From positions 62,001 to 126,000 of the forward strand of contig NZ_JASTZU010000036.1 in assembly GCF_030282825.1 (NCBI RefSeq): a DNA stretch of 64,000 nt. Reading direction: 5' to 3'. This stretch comes from Aquibacillus rhizosphaerae (GTDB lineage Bacteria > Bacillota > Bacilli > Bacillales > Amphibacillaceae). Both the position numbers and the translations under genes were made by a program. Positions 15,695 to 24,457 of this stretch are shown one piece after another (the first letter of the stretch is position 1; every line of letters starts with the position of its first letter). The notes under the pieces were generated by a model. The model saw only the letters and a list, made by a program, of their open reading frames with translations, was not told the origin of the DNA and ran no database searches.

Positions 15695-16168
15695 CAAAGA
15701 TATAATTTCATATTACTAGTTCTATTTAAATAAAAGCAGAAACCGGTTAATTAACATTGTTTAAATTATGAGGTTTGCGGTGGTGAACTGTACTTGCTGC
15801 TCACTATACAGACTTTCGTGGTATGAGGCGTCAAATAGAAAATCTAATCTTCACCAAAAGGAACGGGCGGCTTTTGCCCGGTTTTTTCTAAATAGCTTTT
15901 GTTTTGCAATGAGATTAAAATCTTGTTCACACACTTGTAAATGGCTAAAAACCGTTGGATAAGCCCAGTTCTCCGGAATGATATGAAACCATATTCCTAT
16001 TAAACGGAAAGACATTAGCATTAATAACTATTCCTAGAGTAGTAAATTTCTGATGCTGAGTATTCTGTGAAAATTTTCTTTGTTAACTAAATTCACTAAT
16101 TTTACAGCTTCAGAAATAGCATCTTTATTGTATCGCCACCCTTGGGGGAAGGCTGTCGCGCAAGAGGA
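15695..16168. other. Gene-free interval with an orphan hairpin and a possible gene remnant
   Basis: No convincing gene. CGGGC-GGCTTTT-GCCCG followed by T6 (about 15864-15887) is an isolated plus-strand terminator-like hairpin without an upstream gene. On the minus strand, 44 codons (16168 down to 16034) are open in frame right after the stop of the ABC ATPase and read like protein (PQGWRYNKDAISEAVKLVN). I do not recognise it; it may be a decayed gene end. Confidence 0.4.
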
Positions 16169-16975
16169 TTAGCGATTGTTAACATGGTATCGCCCTATTG
16201 GTACCACAGATGGAGAGCCCGAAATGGGATCTTCTACTACCGTGCAATGAAGTCCAAAAATATTTTCAATTAAAGTACTAGTAATAACTTTTGAAGGCTC
16301 TCCCTCAGCCACAAGTTTTCCTTTATGAAGAGCAAAAATATTGTCAGCATAACGCGCCGATAAGTTAATGTCATGTAAAACCATGACAATCGTTGTTCCG
16401 TATTTTCGGTTAAGGTCTGTAAGCATGTCAAGAATTTCAACTTGATAGGTAATATCTAAAAAGGTTGTCGGTTCGTCTAAAAATAAAATGTCAGTTTGTT
16501 GCGCCAGAGCCATAGCAATCCAAACGCGCTGTCTTTGACCACCTGAAAGCTCGTCAATGTGATGATTGGCAAGCTCCGTAATATTCATAATTTCCATAGC
16601 TTCGGCAACTGCCTCATAATCGTTTTTTGTCCATCCTCTAAACAGGGATTGGTGTGGAAACCTTCCTCGACCTACTAAATCAGCTACAGTTATTCCTTCA
16701 GGGACAATGGGTGATTGTGGAAGAAGTCCTAGAACTCGTGCCAATTGTTTTGGTGGAATCTTGTTAATCGGTGTTCCATCAAGTGTAACTTTTCCAGATA
16801 TTGGATTAATGAGTCTCGCCATTGTCTTGAGAAGCGTAGATTTACCGCAGGCATTTGCTCCAATGATTACGTTTATTTTGTTACTTGGGATGGCCAAACT
16901 TATTTCATGGATAACTGTTTTATCATCATAGCCTGCGACGATTTGTTCAGCTTTAAAAATATGTTTCGGTTTCAT
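16169..16975 (-). CDS. Iron-siderophore ABC transporter ATP-binding protein
   Basis: 268 residues, FecE/FhuC type. Walker A GANACGKST (39-47), signature LSGGQRQR (about 143-150), Walker B ILFLDEPT and a switch His in VLHDINLSARYAD. It powers import of ferric siderophore through the two FecCD permeases encoded immediately upstream; its start shares a base with the preceding permease stop. Last gene of a four-gene Fur-linked operon. It resembles the shared siderophore ATPase YusV of B. subtilis. The ligand cannot be read from the ATPase. Confidence 0.93.
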   Translation of the reverse strand: MKPKHIFKAEQIVAGYDDKTVIHEISLAIPSNKINVIIGANACGKSTLLKTMARLINPISGKVTLDGTPINKIPPKQLARVLGLLPQSPIVPEGITVADLVGRGRFPHQSLFRGWTKNDYEAVAEAMEIMNITELANHHIDELSGGQRQRVWIAMALAQQTDILFLDEPTTFLDITYQVEILDMLTDLNRKYGTTIVMVLHDINLSARYADNIFALHKGKLVAEGEPSKVITSTLIENIFGLHCTVVEDPISGSPSVVPIGRYHVNNR

Positions 16976-18006
16976 TATAATTCTCCCTTTCGATTCATTC
17001 GGATTAGCAAATAGATCAGATATGGTGCTCCGATTATTCCGGTGATAATGCCCACAGGGTATCTAACCTCAAAAGCAAATTGTCCAATTAGATCTGAAGC
17101 TAAGACCAAATTTGCGCCAACAAGACCCGCAGGGATTATATTAGAAAAACCTACCCCAACTAATCTTTTCGCGATTGGTCCCGAAAGGAAAGCTACAAAT
17201 GCGATTGGCCCAGTGATGGCTGTAGCCAAGGCAATAATGCAGACGGAACACAAGATAAGAACAATTCTAGTCTTGTCGGTATTGACTCCTAGAGAGGTGG
17301 CTGATTGTTCCCCAAGCTCCAATATGCTTAGATTTTTTCCAAGCAGTATAATAATAGGTGCAAAGACTAATACCGTTATAATAAGAGAAGGAAGTTCGTG
17401 CATTTGAGAGCCATTGAGGCTACCACTAAGCCATCTGAGCGCTGCAGGAAGATCTTGTTGTGCACCAACTAGTAGAATATAGGATATCAAGGCGTTAAGC
17501 ATGGCCTGTATGCCAATTCCGACTAAGATTAATCGGCCGATTGAAAAGGACTTCCCCTTAGAAAATAGATAAATGAATACGACTGTAGCAAGACCTGCAC
17601 CGACAGAAGCAACAGAAACAATCGTATCACTTGTATGAAGGATGACGATGCAAAAAACAGCCGCTGCGCTTGAGCCAGTCGTAATTCCAATAACATTCGG
17701 GTTTGCAAGTGGGTTACGCAACATCGTTTGGAAGGTGTTTCCGCCAATTCCAAAGGCAAAACCTGCAAAGAGTCCGGCCAGCATTCTCGGTAAACGTATG
17801 GTATTAATTGCAAAAGACACGCCACTGATTTGTTCTCCCAAAAGTGCTCGGATTACATCTATTACCGGATAAATGGTGTTACCTAATAAAAGCATCGCAC
17901 AGCACACTATAATTAAAAATGCAGTCAGTGAACTTGTAACAATTATCCACCGGCGACGTCTTTGACGTCTCCCCTCCATAATAAATTCAATAGATTTACT
18001 CTTCAT
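16975..18006 (-). CDS. FecCD-family siderophore permease, subunit 2
   Basis: 343 residues: a basic N-terminus (GRRQRRRRW), then about nine to ten membrane segments with family landmarks RLPRMLAGLFAGFAFGIGG, NPLANPNVIGITTGSS and FLSGPIAKRLVG. It pairs with the 18003 permease to form the membrane pore. It overlaps that gene by 4 bases and the ATPase gene by 1, so translation is coupled. Confidence 0.92.
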   Translation of the reverse strand: MKSKSIEFIMEGRRQRRRRWIIVTSSLTAFLIIVCCAMLLLGNTIYPVIDVIRALLGEQISGVSFAINTIRLPRMLAGLFAGFAFGIGGNTFQTMLRNPLANPNVIGITTGSSAAAVFCIVILHTSDTIVSVASVGAGLATVVFIYLFSKGKSFSIGRLILVGIGIQAMLNALISYILLVGAQQDLPAALRWLSGSLNGSQMHELPSLIITVLVFAPIIILLGKNLSILELGEQSATSLGVNTDKTRIVLILCSVCIIALATAITGPIAFVAFLSGPIAKRLVGVGFSNIIPAGLVGANLVLASDLIGQFAFEVRYPVGIITGIIGAPYLIYLLIRMNRKGEL

Positions 18007-19043
18007 AATGAACTCACTTTCGCTTTTCTAGCAAGTATGATTAGTATTGGAGCTCCAATAAATGCTGTAACAACACCAACTTCAAGCTCTCCGGGGCTAC
18101 CGATAAGTCTTCCGCATACATCTGATATAGTTAAGATAATCGCCCCGGCAAAAGCTGACATCGGTATAATATAACGCAGATCTGGTCCAAGAATAAGGCG
18201 TATGAGATGCGTTGATAACAGACCTATAAAACCAATTGGTCCTGCCAGTGCAGTAGTTGCCCCACACAAAAGAACAGCTGCAAGTGCGGCAACAAGTCGC
18301 AGTATTCCTGTTCGAACACCTAGACCTTTCGCAACCTCATCTCCAAGTGCTAACGCATTGAGTGCCGTGGTAGAAATAATACCTAACAATATTCCAATGA
18401 TGAGAAACGGGATAAAAGTAGAAATAGAACTCCAGTTTGCTGCACCAACGCTGCCTACTTGCCAAAACCTGAATTGATCCATGACATAGGAGCGTGGAAT
18501 CATGATTGCGATGACCAGAGAAGAAAGGGCAGCGCTTGTGGCGGCTCCTGCCAAAACAAGCTTAAGGGGCGTAGCACCGCCACGCCCCATAGAGCCAATC
18601 CCAAATACGAAAACAGCGGTAATCATTGCCCCGGCTAAAGCAAACCATATATATTGGTATGCAGTGTTTATGTTTAAGAATGCAATCCCGCTTACCACAA
18701 ACAAGGATGCCCCCGTGTTCACTCCAAGTATACTAGGATCTGCAATTGGGTTACGAGTGACCGCTTGCATCAGTGCTCCAGAAATGCCAAGTGCAGCACC
18801 GCAGAATAAACTGAAAACAGTTCGTGAAATCCTCTTACGTACCACACTTGCCCCGTAAGAATCTGCATTTTGGTGGAATAATCCAGCTATTAGTTCATTA
18901 AAACTCACCGGACGAGAGCCCAATACTAAAGATGCAATTACGCTTAAGACCAGCAGACCAAAACAAATCACTATTACCGTAAAAAAATGCTTCGGAATAT
19001 GTGGATGTAGCCGGCTGTTATTTAAATCTGATAAACTATTCAT
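18003..19043 (-). CDS. FecCD-family siderophore permease, subunit 1
   Basis: 346 residues, polytopic. Landmarks include SRTVFSLFCGAALGISGALMQ split across the second helix, NPIADPSILGVNTGAS and GPIGFIGLLSTHLIR. It overlaps the substrate-binding-protein gene by 8 bases and the second permease by 4. The gene order of binding protein, permease, permease and ATPase is the classical arrangement. B. subtilis YfiZ-YfhA, the schizokinen/arthrobactin importer, is the comparison I have in mind; the exact siderophore is inference. Confidence 0.92.
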   Translation of the reverse strand: MNSLSDLNNSRLHPHIPKHFFTVIVICFGLLVLSVIASLVLGSRPVSFNELIAGLFHQNADSYGASVVRKRISRTVFSLFCGAALGISGALMQAVTRNPIADPSILGVNTGASLFVVSGIAFLNINTAYQYIWFALAGAMITAVFVFGIGSMGRGGATPLKLVLAGAATSAALSSLVIAIMIPRSYVMDQFRFWQVGSVGAANWSSISTFIPFLIIGILLGIISTTALNALALGDEVAKGLGVRTGILRLVAALAAVLLCGATTALAGPIGFIGLLSTHLIRLILGPDLRYIIPMSAFAGAIILTISDVCGRLIGSPGELEVGVVTAFIGAPILIILARKAKVSSL

Positions 19044-20127
19044 CTACCTTTTCAATAGCTCCTGCAATTAATTCTAGGTAATCATCAATGGTATAAGCAA
19101 TAGCAAGTGGATTTGGGTTTCCAGCTGCTGCTAAAGGTGTGTTGTTACCAATAAATACAACAGAACCTCTTTCGATTGCTGGTATTTTACCAAGCAGCGG
19201 ATCTTCTTTAACTGCTTCATATAAGCTATCATCACCATAGCCAATGAGTATATCTGCATCGTTAAGAACGTCGGCGTTCTCCGCGCTTAATGTCAAGACG
19301 AAGCTGTCTGGATCGGTAATCGCACTCTTTACGCTTTCAGGATATTCCATTCCTAACTCGGTCAAGAATTCACCACGAGGGTCTGCTGGTGTGTACACAT
19401 GTATTTGAGACATATCTTCAGCCGAGAAATTGGCAAAGGCAACTTTTATACCTTCCATCTCAGGATATTCGCTTGCTTTCTCTTCAATTAGTTTCTCCGT
19501 GTCCTTAATTAGTTGTTCGCCTTCCTCTTTCATACCCATTCCTGTTGCATTATTTATAACCTGTTCACGCCATGTGGTTACCCAAGGACTGTTTTCATAA
19601 GCTACAACCGGAGCGATTTGACTAAGAATATCATAGTCCTCCTGTGTAATACCGGAGTATGCTGCAAGAATCACATCTGGATTTGAATCGGAAATTGCCT
19701 CAAAATCAAGACCGTCTGTATCTTGATAAATATTAGGATCCTCTACGCCTAGTTCTTTCAATTTTTCAGCTGTCCAAGGTAACATTCCGCTGTCATCTTG
19801 TACACCGTAGTTTGCCGCTGAGAATCCTACAGGTACAACGCCAAGCGCAAGAGCAACGTCATGATTCGCCCATTGAATGGTAGCAACTCGTTCAGGCTTG
19901 CTTTCAATTTCAGTTTCGCCAAAAGCATGTTCAATCACAATCGGATATTCAACGTTCTCTTCTTCGGAATTAGTTGTTTCAGTCTCTCCGGAACTTGCAG
20001 AAGCGCTCTCCGTTTCAGTTGAATCTGGTGTTGAATTGGATTCCTCAGCTGAACAACCAAATAGTAGTATCATGCTCATAGCTGAGATAAAAAAAGTTGT
20101 TATTATTTTTTTTTGTTTTGTATTCAT
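19036..20127 (-). CDS. Iron-siderophore substrate-binding lipoprotein
   Basis: Start ATG 20127 gives MNTKQKKIITTFFISAMS, a lipoprotein signal with lipobox LLFGC and lipid-attachment Cys25; the two in-frame ATGs upstream (20139, 20133) lie inside or against the AAGGATGG ribosome-binding site. A Ser/Thr/Glu-rich linker (about 28-60) precedes a class-III (helical backbone) binding-protein fold with RVATIQWANHDVALALGVVPVG. It captures ferric siderophore outside the membrane and hands it to the permeases encoded next. The mature protein is anchored to the outer face of the membrane. First gene of the operon behind a Fur-box promoter. Confidence 0.9.
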   Translation of the reverse strand: MNTKQKKIITTFFISAMSMILLFGCSAEESNSTPDSTETESASASSGETETTNSEEENVEYPIVIEHAFGETEIESKPERVATIQWANHDVALALGVVPVGFSAANYGVQDDSGMLPWTAEKLKELGVEDPNIYQDTDGLDFEAISDSNPDVILAAYSGITQEDYDILSQIAPVVAYENSPWVTTWREQVINNATGMGMKEEGEQLIKDTEKLIEEKASEYPEMEGIKVAFANFSAEDMSQIHVYTPADPRGEFLTELGMEYPESVKSAITDPDSFVLTLSAENADVLNDADILIGYGDDSLYEAVKEDPLLGKIPAIERGSVVFIGNNTPLAAAGNPNPLAIAYTIDDYLELIAGAIEKVDE

Positions 20128-20341
20128 TTGCATATCCATCCTTATTATGTATTGTATTAAAAAAGTGCTGAATAACTTTATCTAGTAAACTCACAAAAAT
20201 TTTTAATATAAGTTACTTTTGTTTTTTGCTCCAATAACGATTAGTTCAGGAGCATGCTCTGTGTACACGAGAGTTTTATCTTGTTGCTGATTATAAACTC
20301 GGAGGTCAGCAGTAGGGAAAAAGTTGATTTTTGAATTCAAG

Positions 20342-20394
20342 TGATAATGATTATCATTATTATAAATGATATATACGGTTTTCGGATTTGTCAA
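20342..20394 (-). promoter_or_regulatory. Minus-strand promoter with Fur box, siderophore operon
   Basis: On the minus strand TTGACA (20394-20389), 17 bases, TATCAT (20371-20366). GATAATGATTATCATTATT at 20342-20360 matches the classic 19-bp Fur box at all but the last base and covers the start region. Iron-replete repression is expected. The leader to ATG 20127 is about 210 nt. Confidence 0.85.
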
Positions 20395-20572
20395 TACAAA
20401 ATTATGATGTGTACGGATAGTGGTTGTTTTACAATGTGCAATAATCATTAGGAACCATTGGTCCGCAGATGCGCATTCTAGCTACCTCCAAAATATATTA
20501 TAAAATCACAAATTGTACACTTACTTGTTATTATAGTTCTCAAAAATGGAGCACAGGATTGACAGGGGACGA

Positions 20573-20636
20573 TTGTACTTTGAGATTAGATAAACTATAA
20601 TAGACCCAATTTAAATATGAATGAGATTGATTATCA
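20573..20636 (+). promoter_or_regulatory. Plus-strand promoter with Fur-like site
   Basis: TTGTAC (20573-20578), 17 bases, TATAAT (20596-20601). TGAGATTGATTATCA at 20622-20636 matches the 7-1-7 Fur core TGATAAT-N-ATTATCA with two mismatches, at about +15 to +30. It points toward the flavoprotein gene at 20904. Confidence 0.5.
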
Positions 20637-20903
20637 TACAAAGAGTGAATAGTTCAAGATATTAGTTTGCAATTAAGTAATAGTCAAGTAAATCATCGAT
20701 GTACACTGCTTATTCATCCAGATTTACGGAATAACTGGATGGCTACAACATCAATCTTAAAGGTTACCATGTGGCTAATGGTAAGATTAAAACATGGCTC
20801 CGGAAGCTCGTAAATTTAAATGGAAATTTTTAAATGATTAGTAGGAAAAAGTGAGGTATTCATAATGAATGGCCTCAAGCGTTTTCACCAAGGAGGTGTA
20901 CGG
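20637..20903 (+). other. Long untranslated stretch with two hairpins
   Basis: No gene seen. CATCCAG (20715-20721) pairs with CTGGATG (20735-20741), and TTACCAT pairs with ATGGTAA within about 20752-20787. It would be a roughly 295-nt leader if the 20573 promoter drives the flavoprotein gene. I do not recognise a known riboswitch. Confidence 0.35.
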
Positions 20904-21500
20904 ATGAAACGAATCGACGTAGGAAACCATGGATTTCAATCGGTACAGGAATTAAGAGAGAAGGTAGGTACACCACATGAAGCAGTCGTTAAGAAGAATG
21001 TAGGGATAGTGGATGATAAGGCGAGATACTTTATTGCACAATCGCCTATGGTTATGATTGCCACTTCGAATGAAAAGGGGCAGTGTGACACATCTCCAAG
21101 AGGCGACCACCTTGGCTTTGTTCATGTCGCTAATCAAAAGCAACTCGTTATCCCAGAACGTCCGGGTAATCGACGTGTTGACACGCTGTGCAATATTATG
21201 GAAAACCCACATGTTGGTTTGTTATTTCTGATTCCAGGAATGAAGGAAGTGCTTCGAGTAAATGGACAGGCGACGGTTATTTACGGTCATGAAGTCTTAG
21301 AAAAGCTTGAGCTAAACGGTAAAGTTCCGCCACTTGGAATTCTAGTTGAGGTAGAGGAATGCTTTATCCATTGCCCTAGAGCGTTAAAATTTTCTGGTAT
21401 CTGGGAGCCGCAAAGCTGGCCATCGAAGGACTCGTTACCTTCAGCAGCAGAAATTTTCAAAGCCCATTTGGCAATTAATAGCAGCGTGTCTAGTAAATAA
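20904..21500 (+). CDS. Pyridoxamine-5'-phosphate-oxidase-like FMN flavoprotein
   Basis: 198 residues from ATG 20904, which follows AAGGAGGTG by 5 bases; an in-frame ATG at 20865 lacks such a site. The sequence has the split-barrel FMN-binding pattern with ARYFIAQSPMVMIATSNEKGQ, DTSPRGDHLGFV and IPERPGNRRVDTLCNIMENPHVGLLF, as in the MSMEG_1061/DR2398-type PPOX family. These bind FMN (or F420 in actinobacteria) and reduce varied substrates; no specific reaction can be assigned. It is divergent from the siderophore operon and downstream of a Fur-like site, so a role in iron or redox metabolism is possible. Confidence 0.82.
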   Translation: MKRIDVGNHGFQSVQELREKVGTPHEAVVKKNVGIVDDKARYFIAQSPMVMIATSNEKGQCDTSPRGDHLGFVHVANQKQLVIPERPGNRRVDTLCNIMENPHVGLLFLIPGMKEVLRVNGQATVIYGHEVLEKLELNGKVPPLGILVEVEECFIHCPRALKFSGIWEPQSWPSKDSLPSAAEIFKAHLAINSSVSSK

Positions 21501-21551
21501 CAACTCCTTGTGAAAGGCGCTCATTTGAAGCATGATTTTTAAAGATAAGAA

Positions 21552-21594
21552 AAAAATTCAGAGATATCTCGCAAGTCGCCCTTCGTTTTTCTTA
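21552..21594 (+). repeat. Shortened copy of the interspersed repeat
   Basis: AAAAATTCAGAGATATCTCGC joined directly to AAGTCGCCCTTCGTTTTTCTTA (written here as two pieces) matches the two ends of the longer elements at 49364 and 57046 with the middle missing. Flanking TAAGAAAAA (about 21545-21553) and TTTTTCTTA form an inverted pair, as in a small palindromic element. Confidence 0.6.
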
Positions 21595-21621
21595 CGTCTT
21601 TTAGCGTCAATAAGTTAAGAA

Positions 21622-21665
21622 GGGTTTCTAATCGATTAATTAATCAGTTAGAAAGCCCCTCTTTT
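21622..21665. terminator. Bidirectional terminator
   Basis: GGGTTTCTAA and TTAGAAAGCCC pair around an AT-rich loop, with TCTTTT on the plus side. It lies between the converging flavoprotein and lipoprotein genes. Confidence 0.7.
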
Positions 21666-21677
21666 AAAATGAATATA

Positions 21678-22163
21678 CTAATCTCTTAAATTATCTTCGT
21701 GTCCATCTTTCGCCACTGCCTTAATAGAGTACTCAGGATTATCGGTAACTAAATACCATGCTTTAAGTTTTTCATTAATTTGAAATACATTTGCCTCTTC
21801 CTCGTTCACAAAAATCCTTTCATAACCATCAGGAACAATACCACAATATGTAGCGTTACCTTCTCCACCTAAAACTTGCCACTCTTTTTCACACGTTGTT
21901 CCACTGACACGCTCCCATTTATTGTCTATTTTCTCGAAATAGCCTAAACTAGGAGGGGATTGGTTTTCCTCACTACCTTTATAGGTGGTGTGAAACGCTA
22001 TGCCATATTCGTCATTCGCTACCAGGTCGATTATGTTTACCCCATCAACACCGCCAACCTCAATTCTTTCCTTTTTAACTACTTCTTCAAAAGATAAATC
22101 GTTTTGTTCTGAACAACCAACTATTGCAACTAGAATAACTATCAAAAATAAATTTCTAATCAT
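21678..22163 (-). CDS. Small lipoprotein of unknown function
   Basis: 161 residues. MIRNLFLIVILVAIVGC is a lipoprotein signal with lipidated Cys17 followed by SEQN. The mature part (about 145 residues) contains an alternating beta-type pattern and two cysteines (around CEKEW and YCGIV) that could form a disulfide outside the cell. I do not recognise a family. Expressed alone, convergent with the flavoprotein gene. Confidence 0.75.
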   Translation of the reverse strand: MIRNLFLIVILVAIVGCSEQNDLSFEEVVKKERIEVGGVDGVNIIDLVANDEYGIAFHTTYKGSEENQSPPSLGYFEKIDNKWERVSGTTCEKEWQVLGGEGNATYCGIVPDGYERIFVNEEEANVFQINEKLKAWYLVTDNPEYSIKAVAKDGHEDNLRD

Positions 22164-22431
22164 TTTGTTAACAACCCTTCTCTTACGTAATGTTTGTAGT
22201 TACATTAAAAGTATAGAGACATTTTTCATCATTAACGATTATACTTTGGTATATAAAAATAACAGAAAGTGGGAAAGGGTGAATTTTAACGAGATTAGCT
22301 TTATTCTTACAATGATTGACGACTTTCAGTATGTGTAAATGTATATATTATCCAATTATTGAAACTTTTTTATTCAACGAACCGTAATTCTATTAATTTA
22401 TTAAACAATCTAACTAAGGAGCTTGTTGTTT

Positions 22432-22920
22432 ATGCATGATATAAAACTAGAACATAGCTTATCTCCTTCTTTTCCAACCATAAAATGGATTACTGAAGCT
22501 ATAAGTAATATTATTGTCTTCGCGGTACTAGGAGTATTGTTTTGGGTGAATGACTATTTTGGTTGGCCAACATGGGTTTTTTGGATACTGATTGGTTTGG
22601 TTGCACTCAGTATATTGGGCGTAATTTGGTCCATTGCTGAACCTGTGTTGCTTTACCGAAGCTGGAGCTATCAGTTTGATGATGAATACCTTCAATTAAG
22701 CTATGGTATTTTGAAAAAGGAGTGGGTGACCGTTCCAATGACAAAAATCCAGTCAGTTTCTACCAGTCAGGGACCGATTATGAAACGCTATAATACCCGA
22801 TCAATTAAAGTAGAAACAATGGGGTCTTCCCATGTAATTCCTGCATTAGAACAACAAATAGCGCTTCAGTTAAGGGAAGTATTAGCAGAGTATGCAAAAC
22901 TAAAGGAAGTGGATGAATAA
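22432..22920 (+). CDS. ydbS: YdbS-like PH-domain membrane protein
   Basis: 162 residues from ATG 22432 (AAGGAG 10 bases upstream); a TTG at 22423 is less well placed. Two membrane helices (about residues 22-70) are followed by a bacterial PH (bPH2) domain with LSYGILKKEWVTVPMTKIQSV. It is the short partner of the YdbT-like protein whose ATG overlaps this stop codon. In B. subtilis YdbS and YdbT act together and confer resistance to certain membrane-active peptides (amylocyclicin). That function is by homology. Confidence 0.82.
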   Translation: MHDIKLEHSLSPSFPTIKWITEAISNIIVFAVLGVLFWVNDYFGWPTWVFWILIGLVALSILGVIWSIAEPVLLYRSWSYQFDDEYLQLSYGILKKEWVTVPMTKIQSVSTSQGPIMKRYNTRSIKVETMGSSHVIPALEQQIALQLREVLAEYAKLKEVDE

Positions 22921-24431
22921 TGAGGTATCATCCATTAACAATGGTTTTTAAAATCTATCATTTAGTGAAAAACAGTTTATTATTTGCCTTAATTTTGTTT
23001 GTTTTTCAAAGAAATTCGGAATTCTGGCTCTACGAATATGGACGCTATGCCTTTGTATTTATGTTCGTATGGCGGCTCGTTTATATTGTGATTGCATGGA
23101 TTTTTGAAAGATACGAATGGGAAGGTCGAACGTTTCATTTACATAAGGGGATATTTGTGAAGCATACGAGCACGATCCCTTTTTCCAAGATTCAAAATGT
23201 AACAAGGAAAACTGGCATTATTCATAAAATTTTTGGTCACACTTCCCTAACATTTGAAACTGCGATGGACGGGGAAGATGATGCCATTCACTTTGAAGTT
23301 TTAACCAAAAAACATGCTAACTATTTGCTTGACTTAGTGAAACCAGGTGAAACAACGATACCAGACGAGGTGCATAAAGAAGCAAAACCATTGGATGAAT
23401 CGGTTGATGAATATGCTGATAAACAAGAAAAAGATAGAACCATTCATTTTACACCAATGCGGAAAGATTTATGGAAGGCAAGCTTTACCTCTTTAAGTTT
23501 CCTAGCGATCCTTCCGTTTATTGGTGGGGCTTACGATTATTTCGAGCCATTTTTACCGGAGACAGATCAGGTGGAGGGATTGTTCCAACGTTTACTTGCG
23601 AATGCATGGCTTTTCTTGGGGATTATTGTATTGGCGGTCATAGTGGCTGTTGTTTTTGGTATGGTAAGAACATTTATCCGCTATGGCAAGTATGAAATTT
23701 CTTCCGATGCTACTTATATCTATATTGATAGAGGCGTATTGGATGAAAGTTATTTTTCAATTGAAAAGAGGAAAGTGCAGGGATTGGAAATTAACCAAAC
23801 ATGGATAAGGCGAATCTTTGGTCTAGCAGAAGTGAAACTAATTAGTACTGCTAATCCAAATATGGAGAATGGTGCAGTGAATGTGAACTCCCTTTATCCC
23901 TTTTTACCGATTGAAAAGGCATATCAGTTAATCGAGGACTTACTTCCGGTATATCAGCTAGATGTAGAGTTGGCTAGATTGCCCCGAAAATCATTATGGA
24001 TAAAATTGTTAAGGCCGAGCTGGTTATGGATATTGGCTACAATTGGTTTATTTTATTTTAAGCCTGACTTTTTGCAAATAGACCAGGCTTGGTGGATCTT
24101 AAGCCTTGGATTGTTATGCATCATTGTGTTGAACAGGATCCTTGATTATCTGCATACAAGATATGCGGTTACCTCAGATCAGGTTCAATGGTGGCACGGA
24201 GGAATAACAAGTCGAATGTTTATCACAAAAAGAAAAAATGTGATTGAGATGTCCTATTCCCAAACAAGATTACAAAAACATTTTCAAGTTGCCTCCGTTA
24301 GTACGATAAATCGGTCTGTTCCAGCACATATAGAAATAATTAATGATATTCCGTTAACCTATGCAAGGGTAATTCAGGATTGGTATCTTAAGCGACAAGA
24401 GGATATAAGGATCGACAAAGAAGCGAATTAG
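22920..24431 (+). CDS. ydbT: YdbT-like protein with repeated PH domains
   Basis: 503 residues with three copies of a helix pair followed by a bPH2 domain: domain 1 about 60-140 (HKGIFVKHTSTIPFSKIQNVT), domain 2 about 255-345 (DRGVLDESYFSIEKRKVQG), domain 3 about 410-490 (GGITSRMFITKRKNVIEMS). Membrane segments lie near residues 15-60, 185-245 and 355-405. Start ATG overlaps the ydbS-like stop (TAATG), implying coupled translation and a complex. It matches B. subtilis YdbT in architecture and length. Confidence 0.82.
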   Translation: MRYHPLTMVFKIYHLVKNSLLFALILFVFQRNSEFWLYEYGRYAFVFMFVWRLVYIVIAWIFERYEWEGRTFHLHKGIFVKHTSTIPFSKIQNVTRKTGIIHKIFGHTSLTFETAMDGEDDAIHFEVLTKKHANYLLDLVKPGETTIPDEVHKEAKPLDESVDEYADKQEKDRTIHFTPMRKDLWKASFTSLSFLAILPFIGGAYDYFEPFLPETDQVEGLFQRLLANAWLFLGIIVLAVIVAVVFGMVRTFIRYGKYEISSDATYIYIDRGVLDESYFSIEKRKVQGLEINQTWIRRIFGLAEVKLISTANPNMENGAVNVNSLYPFLPIEKAYQLIEDLLPVYQLDVELARLPRKSLWIKLLRPSWLWILATIGLFYFKPDFLQIDQAWWILSLGLLCIIVLNRILDYLHTRYAVTSDQVQWWHGGITSRMFITKRKNVIEMSYSQTRLQKHFQVASVSTINRSVPAHIEIINDIPLTYARVIQDWYLKRQEDIRIDKEAN

Positions 24432-24457
24432 TGGCAGAAAAACTGGGGGATGAATCC

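Noticed and set aside
15768-15962. 64-codon frame in the gap after the third GH1 gene
   Set aside because: No ribosome-binding site, odd composition, and crosses the orphan hairpin.
20203-20448. 81-codon minus-strand frame over the Fur box
   Set aside because: Overlaps promoter and operator of the siderophore operon; no ribosome-binding site.
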